Origin: Aplectana chamaeleonis
Lineage: Eukaryota; Nematoda; Chromadorea; Rhabditida; Cosmocercidae
Reading direction: 5' to 3'
Length of the DNA stretch: 64,000 nt
NCBI GenBank assembly: GCA_029168955.1
Contig: JAPDOI010001444.1
Coordinates: 62,001 to 126,000, forward strand
In this document: positions 24,260-36,155 of the stretch, piece by piece
Numbering within the stretch: the first letter of the stretch is position 1
How the letters are laid out: each line of letters opens with the position of its first letter
Position numbers and translations under genes: made by a program
Notes under the pieces: generated by a model
The model's database searches: none
Told to the model about the DNA's origin: nothing
What the model saw: the letters and a program-made list of their open reading frames with translations, nothing else

Positions 24260-25930
24260 CCTGTCATGGCCTTTTGATTTTTTGTCCCAAAATCCGTCAA
24301 GAAACCTTTTATTAACGCTAAATCGAGTCAAAACCCGGCTAGATGCACTACAAATCATTTCAAAATCGCTTTTAATATGCCTAGCTGTCACCCCAGTGCA
24401 GAATCCCGAAGAAAAGTGGCCATTGTTTAGCGGGTTATCCCGAATTTCTCACAGAAATATTCTGAAAAGAACTCCTCATAAAGCACGAAAAGCTGAGGAT
24501 ACCCCTACGCACAGTGAGAAGCTTTCTACCCGCAACAATAAGCAATCAGCAGTAAAATTAAATGTGAACCAGAGAGACATGGAGGGAAAAACCGAAACTC
24601 ACCTTTGAAACACATTTGGCAAATCGATCAATGTGCTTAGTGTGTCGCCCAAAGCTGCAATCTCAATTGCCTTTTTTTCAGTTGCCATGGACTGTATATT
24701 TGATGCATTATTGTTGACATGTCCTGTCTTCACTGCCACCTACTTACAGAGTTGTGCCAGACAGAGATGACTTATCAAAAGTTTGTTCAGAATGAGACTG
24801 TCCACCTAAGCGGTCGGCGTGTGTGTACTGCAGTGTCATAAAAACATTTTAGAAACACCCTTTATCTGCTCCAAGCTGCTGGTCGGATTTTAATCATCTC
24901 GAGGACAGTCTCGTTTAGTGCGGACTTTATCAATGTTTGGCTGAGTTACGGTCGCCTTGGGAATTTCTAGCCAAGTGAATGGGCGGCACCTCGGCGATCG
25001 AGCGTCGTTTTGCTATCAAAATCAGATTTAATCCAAGGCCAGATTCACAAACACCGCACGAGCCCCTTCCCCAACTATGTAATCGCGTCCCGTTGAGTTC
25101 CGCTAGACCGTACTACATATTGATGGCGACCTGCGGAGCCAGCCGATGATTTCTTTTACTTTGTTCCTGACTTGACGCGCCTTCTTACAATCGGCGACAC
25201 GTTTTACAACTGATAACCTTCTGAGAGCGTGGCATTCCATGCCAGTACTATTGTTTTTATCCGATTCTTTGCAGATTGATGGTTTGCTCTCTACTATCTC
25301 AATGATAACAGGCTGTCAACTGAAATGACGTTCTTACTTTACCGATTGTTCGCTTCTTCTCGGATTCGGTGCCGATTTTTGTAGGGTCAATGAAAAAGCC
25401 AGGTCGTCATAAGTGGAGGCCGGACTTTCCAGACAAGACCCCTTGCTCTGAGCGAAAATCAGCCATCGATGTGGGTACACAGACCAAAAAGAGCATAGTG
25501 GCTTGAAATGTTGTTACGATGAGATGCGCATATTGTACAGAAGGTGAGTTAACTTTACCGGATACATCATTGCACTTCCTTCGAGTGCGAATTCTCAGCT
25601 GCACATACTTCACAAGAATAACGCTCAAGCAGAGAACGAAAAAAATCCTAATTGTACCTTTTGTATTTTTTTTTCACCATAAATGTTTCAGCAGCATTGT
25701 CATAAAAAGCATAGATCATCTTTTTTTAAAAACTCTATTTGGAAAACCAAAAACTATCCATGAGGCTGGCCTTCTAATCTGCTTAGCAAACAGATCTGCA
25801 CTACAAACAGCTCACAGCTGAAAATAAATACCTATGTGAACGTTTGTCACCGTTGTTAAATTCTGAAGTCATTCCAATCGCGTTCTGGTGGAGTGGCAGC
25901 TTATCTCTTCTTTAGTGTTCTGCGTTTTAC
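24260..25930. other. no firm gene; one terminal-exon-like frame
   Basis: The best coding-like piece is 25390-25506 (38 codons plus stop, MKKPGRHKWRPDFPDK at its start), preceded directly by an acceptor-like TTTTTGTAG. Without an upstream exon or family match it is left unassigned. Confidence 0.4.
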
Positions 25931-25932
25931 AG

Positions 25933-26058
25933 GCCATCTACGTGCCAGTGAAAAAGACTTTCCGAGAAAAAAATTGTCAAACGTACATCTATGATTTCCG
26001 GAGGAACATTTGTGTTGTCGAGCGATATATGGAAAACAATGGAGCAGATTACAGATTG
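25933..26058 (+). CDS. candidate internal exon, unknown protein
   Basis: A 126-bp (42-codon) open segment lies between an acceptor TGCGTTTTACAG and a donor GTGAGC. In the frame that is open throughout it starts AIYVPVKKTFREKNCQ and ends NNGADYRL, with mixed polar composition like a folded protein. No family recognised. Upstream and downstream exons are not identified; a TTAA MITE begins 146 bp downstream at 26205. Codon content and both splice sites support an exon, but the gene structure is unresolved and it may be a relic. Confidence 0.4.
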
Positions 26059-26204
26059 GTGAGCATTAGTGAATATGGAGAATGTTTAACTCAGCCGGCT
26101 GGTAAATCCTATCTTTTTTTAAGTTCTTGGAGCTTACGAGACCATTTAGTAGCTACAACTTCAGCCATGGACATATCTTTTGCCTGGCTTGCTAAGATCT
26201 TCAA

Positions 26205-26719
26205 AGGCAGTGTTCACAATAAAAAAATGTGTTTCGGTTTCTCCACACTAGGAATTGGCAGCGTAGGGGCCCACTGTAAAGTTAACGTCGAAGGAACGCA
26301 TAAAAACAAGGACACAGGAGGAGCCCCAAAAGAGCCCAGAAGATTGCCACTTTGAGTGCAAGGCAAACCCCAAAAGCTTGCTGATGCCCGCCGTCCGACG
26401 TGAACAAATGAAAACTCTGAGATTGGGGAGATGAGCGGTGGTTTCCGATCCAAAGCCCCGTTCTTCCCTTCATTATCAACTCTCTCTTTTTACTCCAGGT
26501 CAGCTCACGCATATATCGGCATGGGGCAAGAGACGGAAGGTACAAGTCTCGGACAACTCGTCCACCATAGCTTCAACTTAGTTTAATATTTGAGGGACCA
26601 TAACTCCGTTCCCAGAAGGTTTTGAGACGATTCCAGAGACATCATTGGAATGAGCATGAGACCGTTCTCAAAATAGCCGCTTAGAAACAGAAAAACTATT
26701 TTTATCGTGAACACTGCCT
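26205..26719. mobile_element. TTAA-type MITE, family A, inverted copy (515 bp)
   Basis: Ends AGGCAGTGTTCACAATAA and TTATCGTGAACACTGCCT, flanked by TCAA and TTGA (degenerate TTAA). The interior is the reverse complement of the element at 35666-36155, with GGACAACTCGTCC marking the shared core. Confidence 0.8.
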
Positions 26720-26723
26720 TTGA

Positions 26724-26946
26724 GAGACTAGTTTCAATCCATCTAAAAACCCGTAATAATTCTTTTTCTGTACTGGAGCACAATACGGCTCAGAAGATTC
26801 TACGCCAAGCGATTTCCTGACTCTGGCAGCCTTTTGATGTTCAGCAGCGGCCAAAAATACCTGGAACATCTCGCGAGGGAGCAGAAGTAAATCTGGCTCA
26901 GGAACCAAAAAGGAGTAAACTATTGGGTGAGCTTTGTTCATACATT
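26724..26946 (-). CDS. candidate exon running into a MITE, unknown protein
   Basis: On the minus strand, after an acceptor-like GTAGCCCAG (boundary 26946/26947), a frame of about 73 codons reads MNKAHPIVYSFLVPEPDLLL and continues through AAAEHQKAARVRKSLGV and KKNYYGFLDGLKL, then passes into the right end of the MITE at 26205-26719 and stops there (CGA TAA). The hydrophilic, varied composition suggests real coding sequence, but no donor is clear, so either the exon was truncated by the MITE or the frame is fortuitous. Family unknown. Confidence 0.3.
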
Positions 26947-27230
26947 CTGGGCTACTATGAAAGGAGGTTCAGTTCGAGTTCTGAATGCAGGCATCTCCTG
27001 TGCGGCAGCCTGATACAGGGTCGAGCAGGTGTAGGTAGCTTGCGAACGGGTAGTGAGGGGGTCGTAAAAATTTTAGTGGAAAAAAACGAAAACTAGGAGA
27101 GGATCGCAAATTTTTCGGGTGGGAAAAAATTTTGATTCATTGGAATAAAGAAACAAAAACCTTGCAGAATTTGGAGAGAAGTGGTTTTTGACGATTTATA
27201 AACGAAACTACTACCGAGTGCTTGCCATCA

Positions 27231-27826
27231 CTATTCAACGGGTCCTTCAGCAATAGAATTTTGGTACAACAAAGGGTCCAGACTTTGAGGTATGTAATTG
27301 GACTGCGTAAAAATCTGCACACATATTTCTCTCAGCATCTCAAATTTCCGAAACAATTATAGATGAAAATATGTAGGGCGTCATAGAGGGCGCCAGGCCC
27401 GGACACCGTTGTGGGAATGGAGAGAGGCCTGGGCGCTTACCGTTACTGCTATCAAAAGATAGGACACCCCCTGAATTTTACGGTTTCGTGTTTGTTGAGC
27501 AGGATAGATCTTTTTCATCAAACAGCGAAAAACGCGCAGGAAGAACCCCAGAATCCCGAGGTCCAGCCGGGCCATCAGGTCAGTCCGCTCACGTCCTATA
27601 ACAGATGTCCTGCGTTACCGTAGGAACATTCACCACCGAATTTCTTGAGGTATTCTTCATCGCGAAAGATTCTAACATCCCATCATTTACGGCCCATTGA
27701 CACCTCCCTATTTTCAAAGAACTTTTGGTACAGTGAAACAGAAAGCCAAAGCAACTTACCTAAGGAATTGGTAGCGCGAAAACATTTTCTCGAGGTCAGG
27801 GTTCTGATGCGTTGTCCGCAGTCTCC
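27231..27826 (-). CDS. three terminal exons of an unknown host gene
   Basis: Minus strand, join of 27760-27826, 27441-27609 and 27231-27314. Acceptors TTTTTCTAG, GGTAACGCAG and ATGTGTGCAG and donors GTAAGT (27754-27759) and GTAAGC (27435-27440) are all good, and the reading phase is kept across both introns (150 and 126 bp). The encoded 105 residues start RLRTTHQNPDLEKMFSRY, include a hydrophobic stretch GILGFFLRVF and a basic KKIYPAQQTRNRKIQG, and end NSIAEGPVE before TAG. No family recognised. The first listed exon starts in mid-codon, so upstream exons should exist; a strong donor (TGGATAG|GTAAGT) lies near 27955, but its frame does not fit cleanly, and a lone MITE terminus (27990-28012) sits there. 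The gene may have been cut by transposons. Confidence 0.45.
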
Positions 27827-28189
27827 CTAGAAAAACACAGAAACAGGCATAATTAATTTTTTCAGAGATTTCTTTGAACAGCTTTCCATGGTAATTTTTA
27901 GTTTTCTATAAGGAGAACTTTCCCCTACTAACTCTCTTCTTGAGTGGACTTACCTATCCAGAAACATCAAAAACCATGATGCGTTTCTGTTATCGTGAAC
28001 ACTGCTCTTTAACTGGTATTATGAATCTTGTACGAAATGGCTTTTCGATGAGGTTGCCTAGTCAGTCACATCACCTATTCAAGCAGTAGGATTTCTATGG
28101 GTTTCACCCCTATTTTGGCATGTTTGCTTCCTAAACAGCACATAAACTTCCGTTTTCAGAAAGAGAGCAGCTTACAATTCCGCCTTTAA

Positions 28190-28689
28190 ATGCACAGTCC
28201 AACCTCAGAAGTAATTTTTGATATTTTGGCCCGGTCGCCGTTTATAGCAAGCCTGCCAAGCGCGAAATGTCAACTCGCCCAAATAAGCGAGAAAAAGCTA
28301 GGAAAAAGTCGACCATGCCCCTTTGAAAGAAAAAATGGGTAACGCCCACTGGCAGGTTTCCGACCTCAATAGGGAAGAGGCGCGCGAATGATTTTATTCA
28401 AAATCTATGTTCTTCTTTTCGTTATCAGTCTGGCTTTATATTGTGACCTGCTCCAGAATGATGTAGCTGCGGAATAACGAAAAGGAAAATACAGGCTCAG
28501 GACAACTCGTCCGCGAACTTCTACCAGTTCAAATTCAAAATTTTTTGAAGAGCCGTAACTCAATTCAGTAGTGATTTCTTGAGCAACGATTCACTTCAGA
28601 GAGACTACCATTGTTCTGATCCAGCGCGAAAATTTTCTCCAAGATAGGCAAAGAAACGAAAAAATCGGTTGCGAGCTTGGACTGTGGCT
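28190..28689. mobile_element. TTAA-type MITE, family F, copy 2 (500 bp)
   Basis: TTAA on both sides; ends ATGCACAGTCCAACCTC and GAGCTTGGACTGTGGCT. Full-length inverted match to 15813-16283, including a GGGAAGAGGCGCGCGAA block. Confidence 0.8.
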
Positions 28690-28741
28690 TTAACCATGCC
28701 TGAATCCTCTACTGCAATAACATCATCTTTAGGCAAATCAA

Positions 28742-29188
28742 TTGAGGAATTTAGGGATTCCTAAAGCACTCAACGCGGATGCTGGTCAAGTCTCACAGCT
28801 GTTCCTACTTATACTTCTTAATGACGTCAACCATTACTATCACTGGAGGCTTGTCGATAACTCATCTACACAGAAGTGCACTTATTATCTTTCATATTAT
28901 GCAAACATGCTCTTCCGAAGAGAAACGGTTACACTGGAAAACAGGTACGACTTCAATTCTTATGTAAAAGCGGCCTGGGAGGCGATTTCGCGAAAGTCGT
29001 GTGGAAAGATTTTTGCTCAGGCATCCGTCATCTTACTTCTCGTGTCCGAAGATGTTTACCTGTTGCGGCTTGAAATGCGTTCCCCCACCATCGACGGCAG
29101 CGTTCCTTCGCAAATCCACGTAACACCAAATGTGAGTTTATGTACGCTTTTATCACCCAAGCAGATTCGAATGGAAAAAAGTTTCTGA
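28742..29188 (+). CDS. uncertain 148-codon reading frame
   Basis: An open frame of 148 codons starts just after the MITE at 28190-28689. Its upstream part reads ANQLRNLGIPKALNADAG directly after an acceptor-like CATCTTTAG, and an internal GTACGA could be a donor after LENR at about 28944. There is no recognised domain, and an alternative overlapping frame starting MPESSTAITSSLGKS is equally protein-like, so the true structure is unclear. It contains the repeat-like TGAAATGCGTTCCCCCACCA also seen near 18255. Confidence 0.25.
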   Translation: MRNLGIPKALNADAGQVSQLFLLILLNDVNHYYHWRLVDNSSTQKCTYYLSYYANMLFRRETVTLENRYDFNSYVKAAWEAISRKSCGKIFAQASVILLLVSEDVYLLRLEMRSPTIDGSVPSQIHVTPNVSLCTLLSPKQIRMEKSF

Positions 29189-30490
29189 TGAAGCGATCAA
29201 ATGCTTCAGCGGGTGGTAAGCGCTCCGGAGCTAATGCTTTTACAGTATGGGTGTTTTTGGAAACCCTATAACTCAGGAAGTTACATATCTCGTATCTTGG
29301 TAGCAGCCTGTTCAAGCATAAATTTGGGACACGATACTTTGTGGCTAACAAGTAGTGACGCATGTGAGCTCTTCTGAGGAATGGGAGTGAATATGTGATT
29401 ACCTTTTTATAATTGTTGCACACTCTAAGTATGACCAACCTACTTAAATGTCATCTTCATGGAGATCTTGTCCCAAGCTAAGAGAATAGCACACTATTTT
29501 TAGATTTTCCAGGATTTTTGATCAACTGAACCTCCTTGTCTCCCCCCTTTGGCTGCCCGTTCGGTCAAAGCCCATCTTGAGCCGCGTGCAGGCTGCGTCG
29601 CGCCTCGCTGGCGTCATTTCAGAGACGTGGGCCGTCCTTGCTCCCTAATAGATGGTTGCGAGGCTCAGCCAGGAATGAGCGGAGATTTTTTTCTGAACTT
29701 CGAAAATCAGATTCGGAACGCCAAAAATCATCGGAAATCGGATATGTTCCCAGCAAAGTTCTTAGCCCTCCTGGTGACCTGTGCTTCCCAAAAAAAGCGG
29801 GGATTATCCTTCTCTATTGAATAGTTTTTATGTAAAATCAATCAACTTCATGGGTTGGTAGTATATGGATTCCCCTGAGAAGCGCTGAGTAAACTAGCGG
29901 TAAGTTCTCCGGTAAACTGCAGCTTAAGCGCGAACTAATCATTCTACGGACGATTTTTAGGCAGGAAGTTAGGAAATCGTTGAAGTTACGAACTCGCGTG
30001 CCACGATATATGAGCCACTAGATGAGCGAAATGTGAAAGATTTGCAGAAAATGGTTGACTCTGCCTTTTTTTTTGGAAAAAATACTGATTTCGAAACAAG
30101 TTCTGCAGGTTTTTAGAATCTGTTTCAGCTGAGCACTAAGTTCGCGCAAAACTGCAACTTATACGCAAACTGACAGAGAAAATAATAATAGTGAGTGAAT
30201 GAGGAAAAAGCAGGATAGCTTTCAAAAATGTGCGTTCGTGGAGCGACTTTCCACGAGAAGCTATCCATCATTCTCTTCAGTTTCATACACTGTTTCCATT
30301 TTCTCCCGTCAACTGGCGTTATGTTGCGAATTCGCGCGAACTTAACGCGATGTCTCCATACAATGAAGCGTGTTGCTTACGCTTGCTTTTGCTAAGAGAG
30401 TAGGCAAGCCGTGGTAGAAGAGGGTGCAGAGACGTTGACGGAAATGTTCTTATGCAGGTCGCCAGAGAAGAGAGTAGTGGAGCAGTAGGG
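29189..30490. other. no gene seen
   Basis: Short frames only (for example 29549-29824) without splice or domain support. Confidence 0.45.
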
Positions 30491-30499
30491 GTAGGGGCC

Positions 30500-30890
30500 C
30501 CCAAAAAAAGAGCGCAGATGGTGTACGGGACCCCACTGGATGAGTGCAGGCGTCATGGAACGTGCGCAGGATATTAGTGGGAGTGTGCATGAAGTCGAGG
30601 GATCGTGCACAGGATTTCACTGAAAGTGTGCCGGAAAGCTTGGGGATGTGTGCAGGAGCATCCTGCAACAACCGTCACTGCACACATCCTATAACAGTCG
30701 ACAATGGCGTATAATAGAAATAACAAATCGGCCTTCACACTCCCCAGTGGGGATCCTGCAACACATTCTGCACACTCCCACTGGGTTCTGCAAACCATCC
30801 TGTACACCTCCTATACACTACCACTGGATCCCCGCATACTATCTGTCTGCACATTCTCATTGGTTTTCCACACTCCAGCAGCGTACTGAA
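30500..30890. repeat. diverged minisatellite relative with internal orientation flip
   Basis: Units such as GTGTACGGGACCCCACTGG and GTGCGCAGGATATTAGTGG (to about 30660) are followed by units in the opposite sense such as CACTCCCACTGGGTTCTGC. The flip is centred on a palindromic TGTGTGCAGGA...TGCACACATCCT near 30650-30690. Unit length and content relate it to the 42-bp family at 1-11640, strongly diverged. Confidence 0.65.
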
Positions 30891-32389
30891 CGTCCTTTTA
30901 TCTGAACAAAGACAAGCTCTTTAATAGAACTTGACAGTTCGCTGGCGTCCAAGTTGATTGATGTGTAATCGTTCCAAAGTGGTGGTTCAATCCCTCGAGT
31001 TGAAAGATCCATTTGCTACCACTCCTGGCTTCCTGAAGAAATGGCGACGGACCTCGAATCCGGATTTAGAAAAAAAAAAAAGAACCCTCTAGTGATTTGG
31101 CTAGGGAAAAAGTGTAAAAAATCTCCATGAGTATGGACATGATAGGATATTTCTCGATTTCTTCCGCGTTTTTCCAGAGCTTCTTTTCAGAAATCGGAAG
31201 GCCAAAAACCATCGGAAATCGGAATTCAGAATTCGTAATTCCGCTTATCCTTGATCATAACTCCCCGTCGTTTGCGTCTCCGAATCAGTTCCTCATCAGT
31301 GTGACCAGGATTTACATCGTTCGTCAATGTTCTCGAGTTTCTACAACGTTCTGCTTAACCTTCGACAGTATTCTCGTCCCTCTGCATCAGCCTGATACTT
31401 GTTTTCCAGTTCCATTTGCCCCTTCACTTTCACGGACGTATTCCTTATACAAACTTCGTAGTCGTCTAGGCGACGGAATTACAGCCTAAATATATGGGCT
31501 TGCTTTAGTTGCTTTTGCAGAACACATAGTGGATTTCTGTAATCATAATTCATGAACTACCTATTCTTTTCGGATACATCGGAGTTGCATTTCGTAACTT
31601 ATATGAATCTCTGGGACTTTGTGAATCGGTATAGAATCCGCCCAGGATTTCGCTGGTCATTGAATTGAGGCGGGAACGGCTGCAGGTGTGGAATTGCGCT
31701 AGCGAGAAACGGCGCTCCTCACGCGACTGATGAGAGTTTCGACCGATCCAGGCTGCAGCTGCCAAAGAGGGTGGCATCGATAAGATGCTTTCTGATATGA
31801 ATTCAAATTTGTTTCAGTAATGCTGTTTGACTTCGATCGAAATCCCTTAAATGCTCTGGCTGTCCATCGGAGCTGTGCTTTTCTCTTCTCGCTTTTATAG
31901 GTGTGACGTTTGCCAATCACCGGTGGGTCCGTTTTTGTGTTTCGCATAATTATAGCAACACGCAACATCCAGCCCCAAGCGCCTTAGAGCGGTCGTTCCT
32001 TTTCGCTGAATTTGTGTGGGACAGTGAAGGGATGACGCTCAAAACCCTGGGCAAGCGGAGCAAACCGCATTTTCATGCGATGAAAAGTGCGATATTCCCA
32101 TTACTGAAGGCCTCACGATACTATCTCCCCGTTATGATTCTCGAGTGGGATTGAATAGCTGATAGCATGACTCAATCAGCTGTGTATAATCCCATATTTT
32201 ACAATAGAGTGTATATAACTTATCCTGGATTTGATATCGGGATAGAAGAAGGTGGCACGCAAATACATAGCAGATTTCAAAACGAAGAGCAATATACTAC
32301 CTAGCATGTTCTGTTGGGGGTGTGTATACAAGTCTGTTGGTACCTGCTCATTGGTGCCCCTGCTTCTACTGAACCCAGCAGACGTTTGA
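30891..32389. other. no gene seen
   Basis: Frames at 31127-31489, 31550-31968 (minus) and 31903-32154 have no recognisable domain. Some of this may be diverged retroelement 5' sequence, which I cannot establish. Confidence 0.4.
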
Positions 32390-32805
32390 GTGTACACTAG
32401 GAACGTTCGAGCCGATACAGCGCATGCACAACTATATCGCGAAAGTATCCCGCTGTTACATTGCATAAGCGGTGTCTATCGTCCTGGCATTCTAAAGCCT
32501 CTGGTTCATAACACCTCAGGATCCGTGTACCGAGAGAGTTCATGGAGTCTTTGGCCACAAGCTACAATTTTCCATGCCACACCTGAATTGCCGGCGTCAT
32601 TGTCGAGTGATTTACAACAATCTGCGCTGTCCAATCTTCTGAGCTACTTCCATGAACCGTTTGCTGCTTTGCAGGAAACTCGCCTCAAGGATAGACCCCT
32701 CATCAACGTCGGAGAGTTCGCCATCTACTGCGGTGACGCTGATAATAGGAGAGTGGGAGGCTGTGCAGAAGAGCTGTAAGGACCAGGACCTATTCAAATT
32801 CGAGT

Positions 32806-33504
32806 ATGATCGAGGAGTTCGGCTCAACGTCGTGTAGGAATGCATTTGTGCGATTGCGGGTTCACAGAGGATTCAATCTGTGGATAGTGAGTGCTCATGC
32901 GCCCACCGAAACCGCCGCAGACAATTCGAAGTATGCCTTCTACGAGGAACTCAATACGTTGCTAGCCAGGATACCTTGTCAACATGCTGTTGTCGTGGGA
33001 ATCGACGCAAACGCGAAGATGGGACTTGATCAAGAATCCGAAGTACTCGGTAAATGGTTCTACCCAGTGGAGCAAACATCGGGCAATGGCTACCGCCTTG
33101 TCGACTTGTGTGAACGGAGTGGTCTGATTGATTTTTTTTTATTCTGGTCTATTGCATCGACATTTGAGAGGAATTATCGCCGCCATCAGCTTACGTGGCA
33201 GGGACCAACCCAGCTATCTCTGGAAGAGCAGCGGAAGCGGAAGATGACAACTTTGAAACTACAGCTCGACTATGTTCTGACGAGGAATATTCCAGTATCA
33301 GACATTCGAAGATTTAGAGCTGTGTGGGATGTCGCATTCGATGCGGATCACCGTCCAGTTCTGTTGAACTTCACTGCGAGGATTCATAAGAGGAAGCGAG
33401 GGGCTAAGCCTCTCCAGAGGATTGATATGACAAGTCTCAGGGATGAAGAATGCAGAATGAAATTCCGACAACGCGTCTTCTATTCATATTGGCGTACGGA
33501 CTGA
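32806..33504 (+). pseudogene. RTE AP-endonuclease domain
   Basis: The 232-codon frame carries most of the endonuclease fold: VSAHAPTETAADNSKYAFYE, HAVVVGIDANAKMG, NYRRHQLTWQG, LQLDYVLTRN and AFDADHRPVLLNF, the last giving the catalytic D-H pair of the AP-endonuclease family. The N-terminal part (LQETRLKDRPLINVG...RRVGGCA) is in another frame upstream, separated by a frameshift at about 32770. A poly-T tract near 33130 adds a few extra residues (FFLFW) in a normally short loop. The role would be first-strand nicking at the target site. The domain is cut off from any complete polymerase. Confidence 0.85.
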
Positions 33505-33734
33505 GAAGAAACTTTGCGACGCGGACTCTTTCGTCAAGTGCATCCAGGACACTTTGAAAGAGGCACTCGCGGTTGTACAGCCCAAGAAGAAGCTCGCTTA
33601 CGACTTAGAGGAAACAACATCTACCTACAACAGAGTATGTGCTCTCCGAACTGCAGGAAACTCCGTGGAGGAGAAGCGTCTGAGGAGGAAGCTGCGTCGG
33701 CAACAGTTTCGGGATTTGCAAAACAGTTTCCTGC

Positions 33735-34610
33735 GCACGTGATCTTAACACCATCAGGACGCTTCCTTGTCGACCTCGAGTACGCCGATGACATTGTGTT
33801 ACTCGCTGAAAACAACGCAAAACTGCGAAGGATTGTGAAACTCGTTTCAAGTATGCCGCAGCCTATGGACTTCGTCTTCGTGCGGACAAATGCAAGCAGA
33901 TGTGGGTCTCTCAGAGGCCTCCAGCGGGAGTTTGTGTGGACGGACAACGTATCGAACTGATGGACGATTTCTGTTATTTGGGATGTTTGCTGAAGAACGA
34001 TGGTAGTTATGCAGCGGATATTCAACAACGATGTGCGAAAGCTACGTCTGCATTTAATTCTTTAACCAAGTGTTTGTGGTCTACCCCTATCGCGAAGGAA
34101 ATTAAGTTGCGCGTCTACTTATCCGCTATCCGCCCTACCACAATGTACGGATTGAAGACGTGGGCAGCACCGAAGACGCAGATGTATGGATTGTTGCACG
34201 GAGAGGAAGCTGTTTAGACAGTTGCTCGGATATTTCTGGCCGCGGATGTGCCACAACGAAGACATCTACAACGAGATTGACGCCTTACATCAACGTTCGA
34301 CACGAGGGAGGTGTCAACATCTCCCAATGCCATCTCAAGCGGCAACAGAAGGTCGTCTTCGTCTGTTGGGGCATATTTAAAGAAGACCGCCAGATCGTCT
34401 TGTTCAACACGCTTTAAGGATGCTTCCGATTCCTGTCTGGAAACGGCCGCCTGGACGTATGCGGAAGTCTTGAACGGATGTGGTGAAGGAGGATTTGAAA
34501 TCACTCGGCATTGAAAGGCAATTCAGCGGCGATATTTTACTTCGCAGGAAGTGGAATAGCGACCAATGGATGGATTGTGTTCAAATTGTGGCTGAGGACC
34601 GTGCAAATGG
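33735..34610 (+). pseudogene. RTE reverse transcriptase C-terminal remnant
   Basis: After the deletion join the frame gives VDLEYADDIVLLAE (motif C), followed in shifted frames by QMWVSQRPPAGVCVDGQR, FCYLGCLLKNDGSY, QRCAKATSAFNSLTKCLWST, RLLGYFWPR-like and RRPPDR segments typical of the RTE thumb and C-terminal region. Frames switch near 33855 and 34205. Without motifs A and B it cannot polymerise. Confidence 0.85.
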
Positions 34611-34702
34611 ACACGGCTGACTACTAGGACGGCACACCTCGGTGAAGATGCGGAATGACCGCGTCAGGCGAAAGCCACCCGTTCAAGTCAAACTAAGTCA
34701 AA

Positions 34703-35660
34703 GCATGTTTTGTTACAATATGTAAGGAAGAGCAATAGTAACGATGAATATGTGCGCGATTATCGGGTCACTCCTGAACACGAGAATGTTGTAACCATTT
34801 TTTTTCGCGCAAATGATGCTAGAATTTTCGGATGGCCGATAGTAAAATAGAATTCAAAACCCTCATATAACGTTATGCCGTTAACGGATACTACTCAAGC
34901 TCTGAGCAACAATTCTTTTCTGGTAGTAGTATGCAACCACTACTTCACTTTAGCGATCACAACGGAAATGATGTCAGCTGTTGACGTGACGCACAATACT
35001 TAATCTCAATCGTAAAAGAACTTATCGCTCCTACAGTTGTAAAAGAAGATCAATCATCATCATGATCAGGCCTTATACCGGCTGTGCATGTGATAAACAC
35101 ATTAGGACGTGATCATTCGCTTTTCATGTTTTTTTTCATTTACCCTCGTTATTTTTCTCTCAACACATGTTTCATGGGGGAATGAAGAGGTTGAATTTGG
35201 CATTCTGCCATTGTCTCTCTGTTGGCGTTTGAAATTCAACATTCGCTTTCCGATCGATAACGTGTTCAGTCCTGCATAAGCAAAAGCAAGGCATCTTCTT
35301 CATTGGGTTTGAAGGTTACTAGATCAAAATAGCATACCGTTGTAGCCATCATTACTTTGAAGATTAGTCGTATAAACGGGGAAAAATACGGGGTCACATG
35401 TGGTTTCGCTAACGAGGAATGAAATTTGCATAGTGTTTGTTGTTGGTGTTATCGTAGTTGATTACCACTGATAACGACAAGGATGGACCACAATAAAACA
35501 GCGGGTGTTGATGTTGCTTCCCGAAACTAAAAAGGAGTTGGTGCGGATTCAGGGTGAACGGGGAGGTTAAAGTCACTGCTTTGACTGGAACATGAGTGTG
35601 GGCCTGAAAAGCCGTTTCAACTTAATCATGTTAAAAAAGAAGAAAACACGTTGACCCTCT
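34703..35660. other. intergenic; one 74-bp dispersed repeat
   Basis: Contains 35073-35146 (CTTATACCGGCTGTGCATGTGATAA...), a near-identical inverted copy of 40204-40277. Otherwise no gene or recognised element. Confidence 0.5.
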
Positions 35661-35665
35661 CATTA

Positions 35666-36155
35666 AAGGCAGTGTTCGCGATAAAAATTGTTCTTCTGTT
35701 TTCCCGCCAAATGCCTTGAAAACGGTCCCATGATGATTTTAATGTAATCTCTGGAACCTTACAAGACCTTCTTGGAACGGAGTTATGGTCCCTAAAAAAT
35801 TGAGCTAGGGAAGCATGAGGGACGAGTTGTCCGAGGCCTGTAACTTCCGTCTTTTGCAGCCAATGTATGCGGGATGACCTGAGTAGAGAGAGAAGTTGAG
35901 GCTAAAGGGAAGAACGGCGCTATTTATCGAATACCATCGCTCATCTCAAGATCTCGAGTTTTCTTTTGCTCACGTCGGAGGGCGGGCATTGCGATTTCGG
36001 AGTTTGCCATGCGCTCAAAGTGGCAACTGCGGGTCCTTTTGGCGCTCTTCCTGGCTCGTGTTCATGCGTTCCTTCGACGGCAACGTTACAATGTGCCCCT
36101 CCACTACCCATTTCTGATGGAAACTGAAACAAATTTCTTATCGTGAACACTGTCT
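35666..36155. mobile_element. TTAA-type MITE, family A, copy 2 (490 bp)
   Basis: TTAA then AGGCAGTGTTCGCGATAAAA at the left, TTATCGTGAACACTGTCT then TTGA at the right. Matches 14939-15428 in its left half and 26205-26719 (inverted) across its length. Confidence 0.8.

Larger units (their letters stand above)
32390..34702 (+). mobile_element. RTE-type retrotransposon, internally deleted
   Basis: Plus strand, in order: an endonuclease start with LQETRLKD (about 32680), an endonuclease core with VSAHAPTETAADNS, VVGIDANAKMG and DADHRPVLL (32806-33504), a linker (33485-33735), then directly the late reverse-transcriptase motif EYADDIV (33778-33798) and the C-terminal RTE region (to about 34610). 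The finger and palm motifs before YADD, normally several hundred residues, are missing, so the copy is an internal deletion with the join near 33735. It ends in a short untranslated tail with CAAGTCAAACTAAGTCAAA. At least four frameshifts are visible (near 32775, 33485, 33855 and 34205). Confidence 0.88.

Noticed and set aside
27400..27625. Collagen-like triplets (GPAGPSGQSA on plus, GPAGPRDSG on minus)
   Set aside because: Only two or three Gly-X-Y triplets in either frame, while a different minus-strand frame fits splice sites and phase across three exons.
28742..29188. Calling the 148-codon frame a full gene
   Set aside because: Overlapping alternative frames are equally protein-like and part of the sequence recurs elsewhere; it is kept only as a low-confidence entry.
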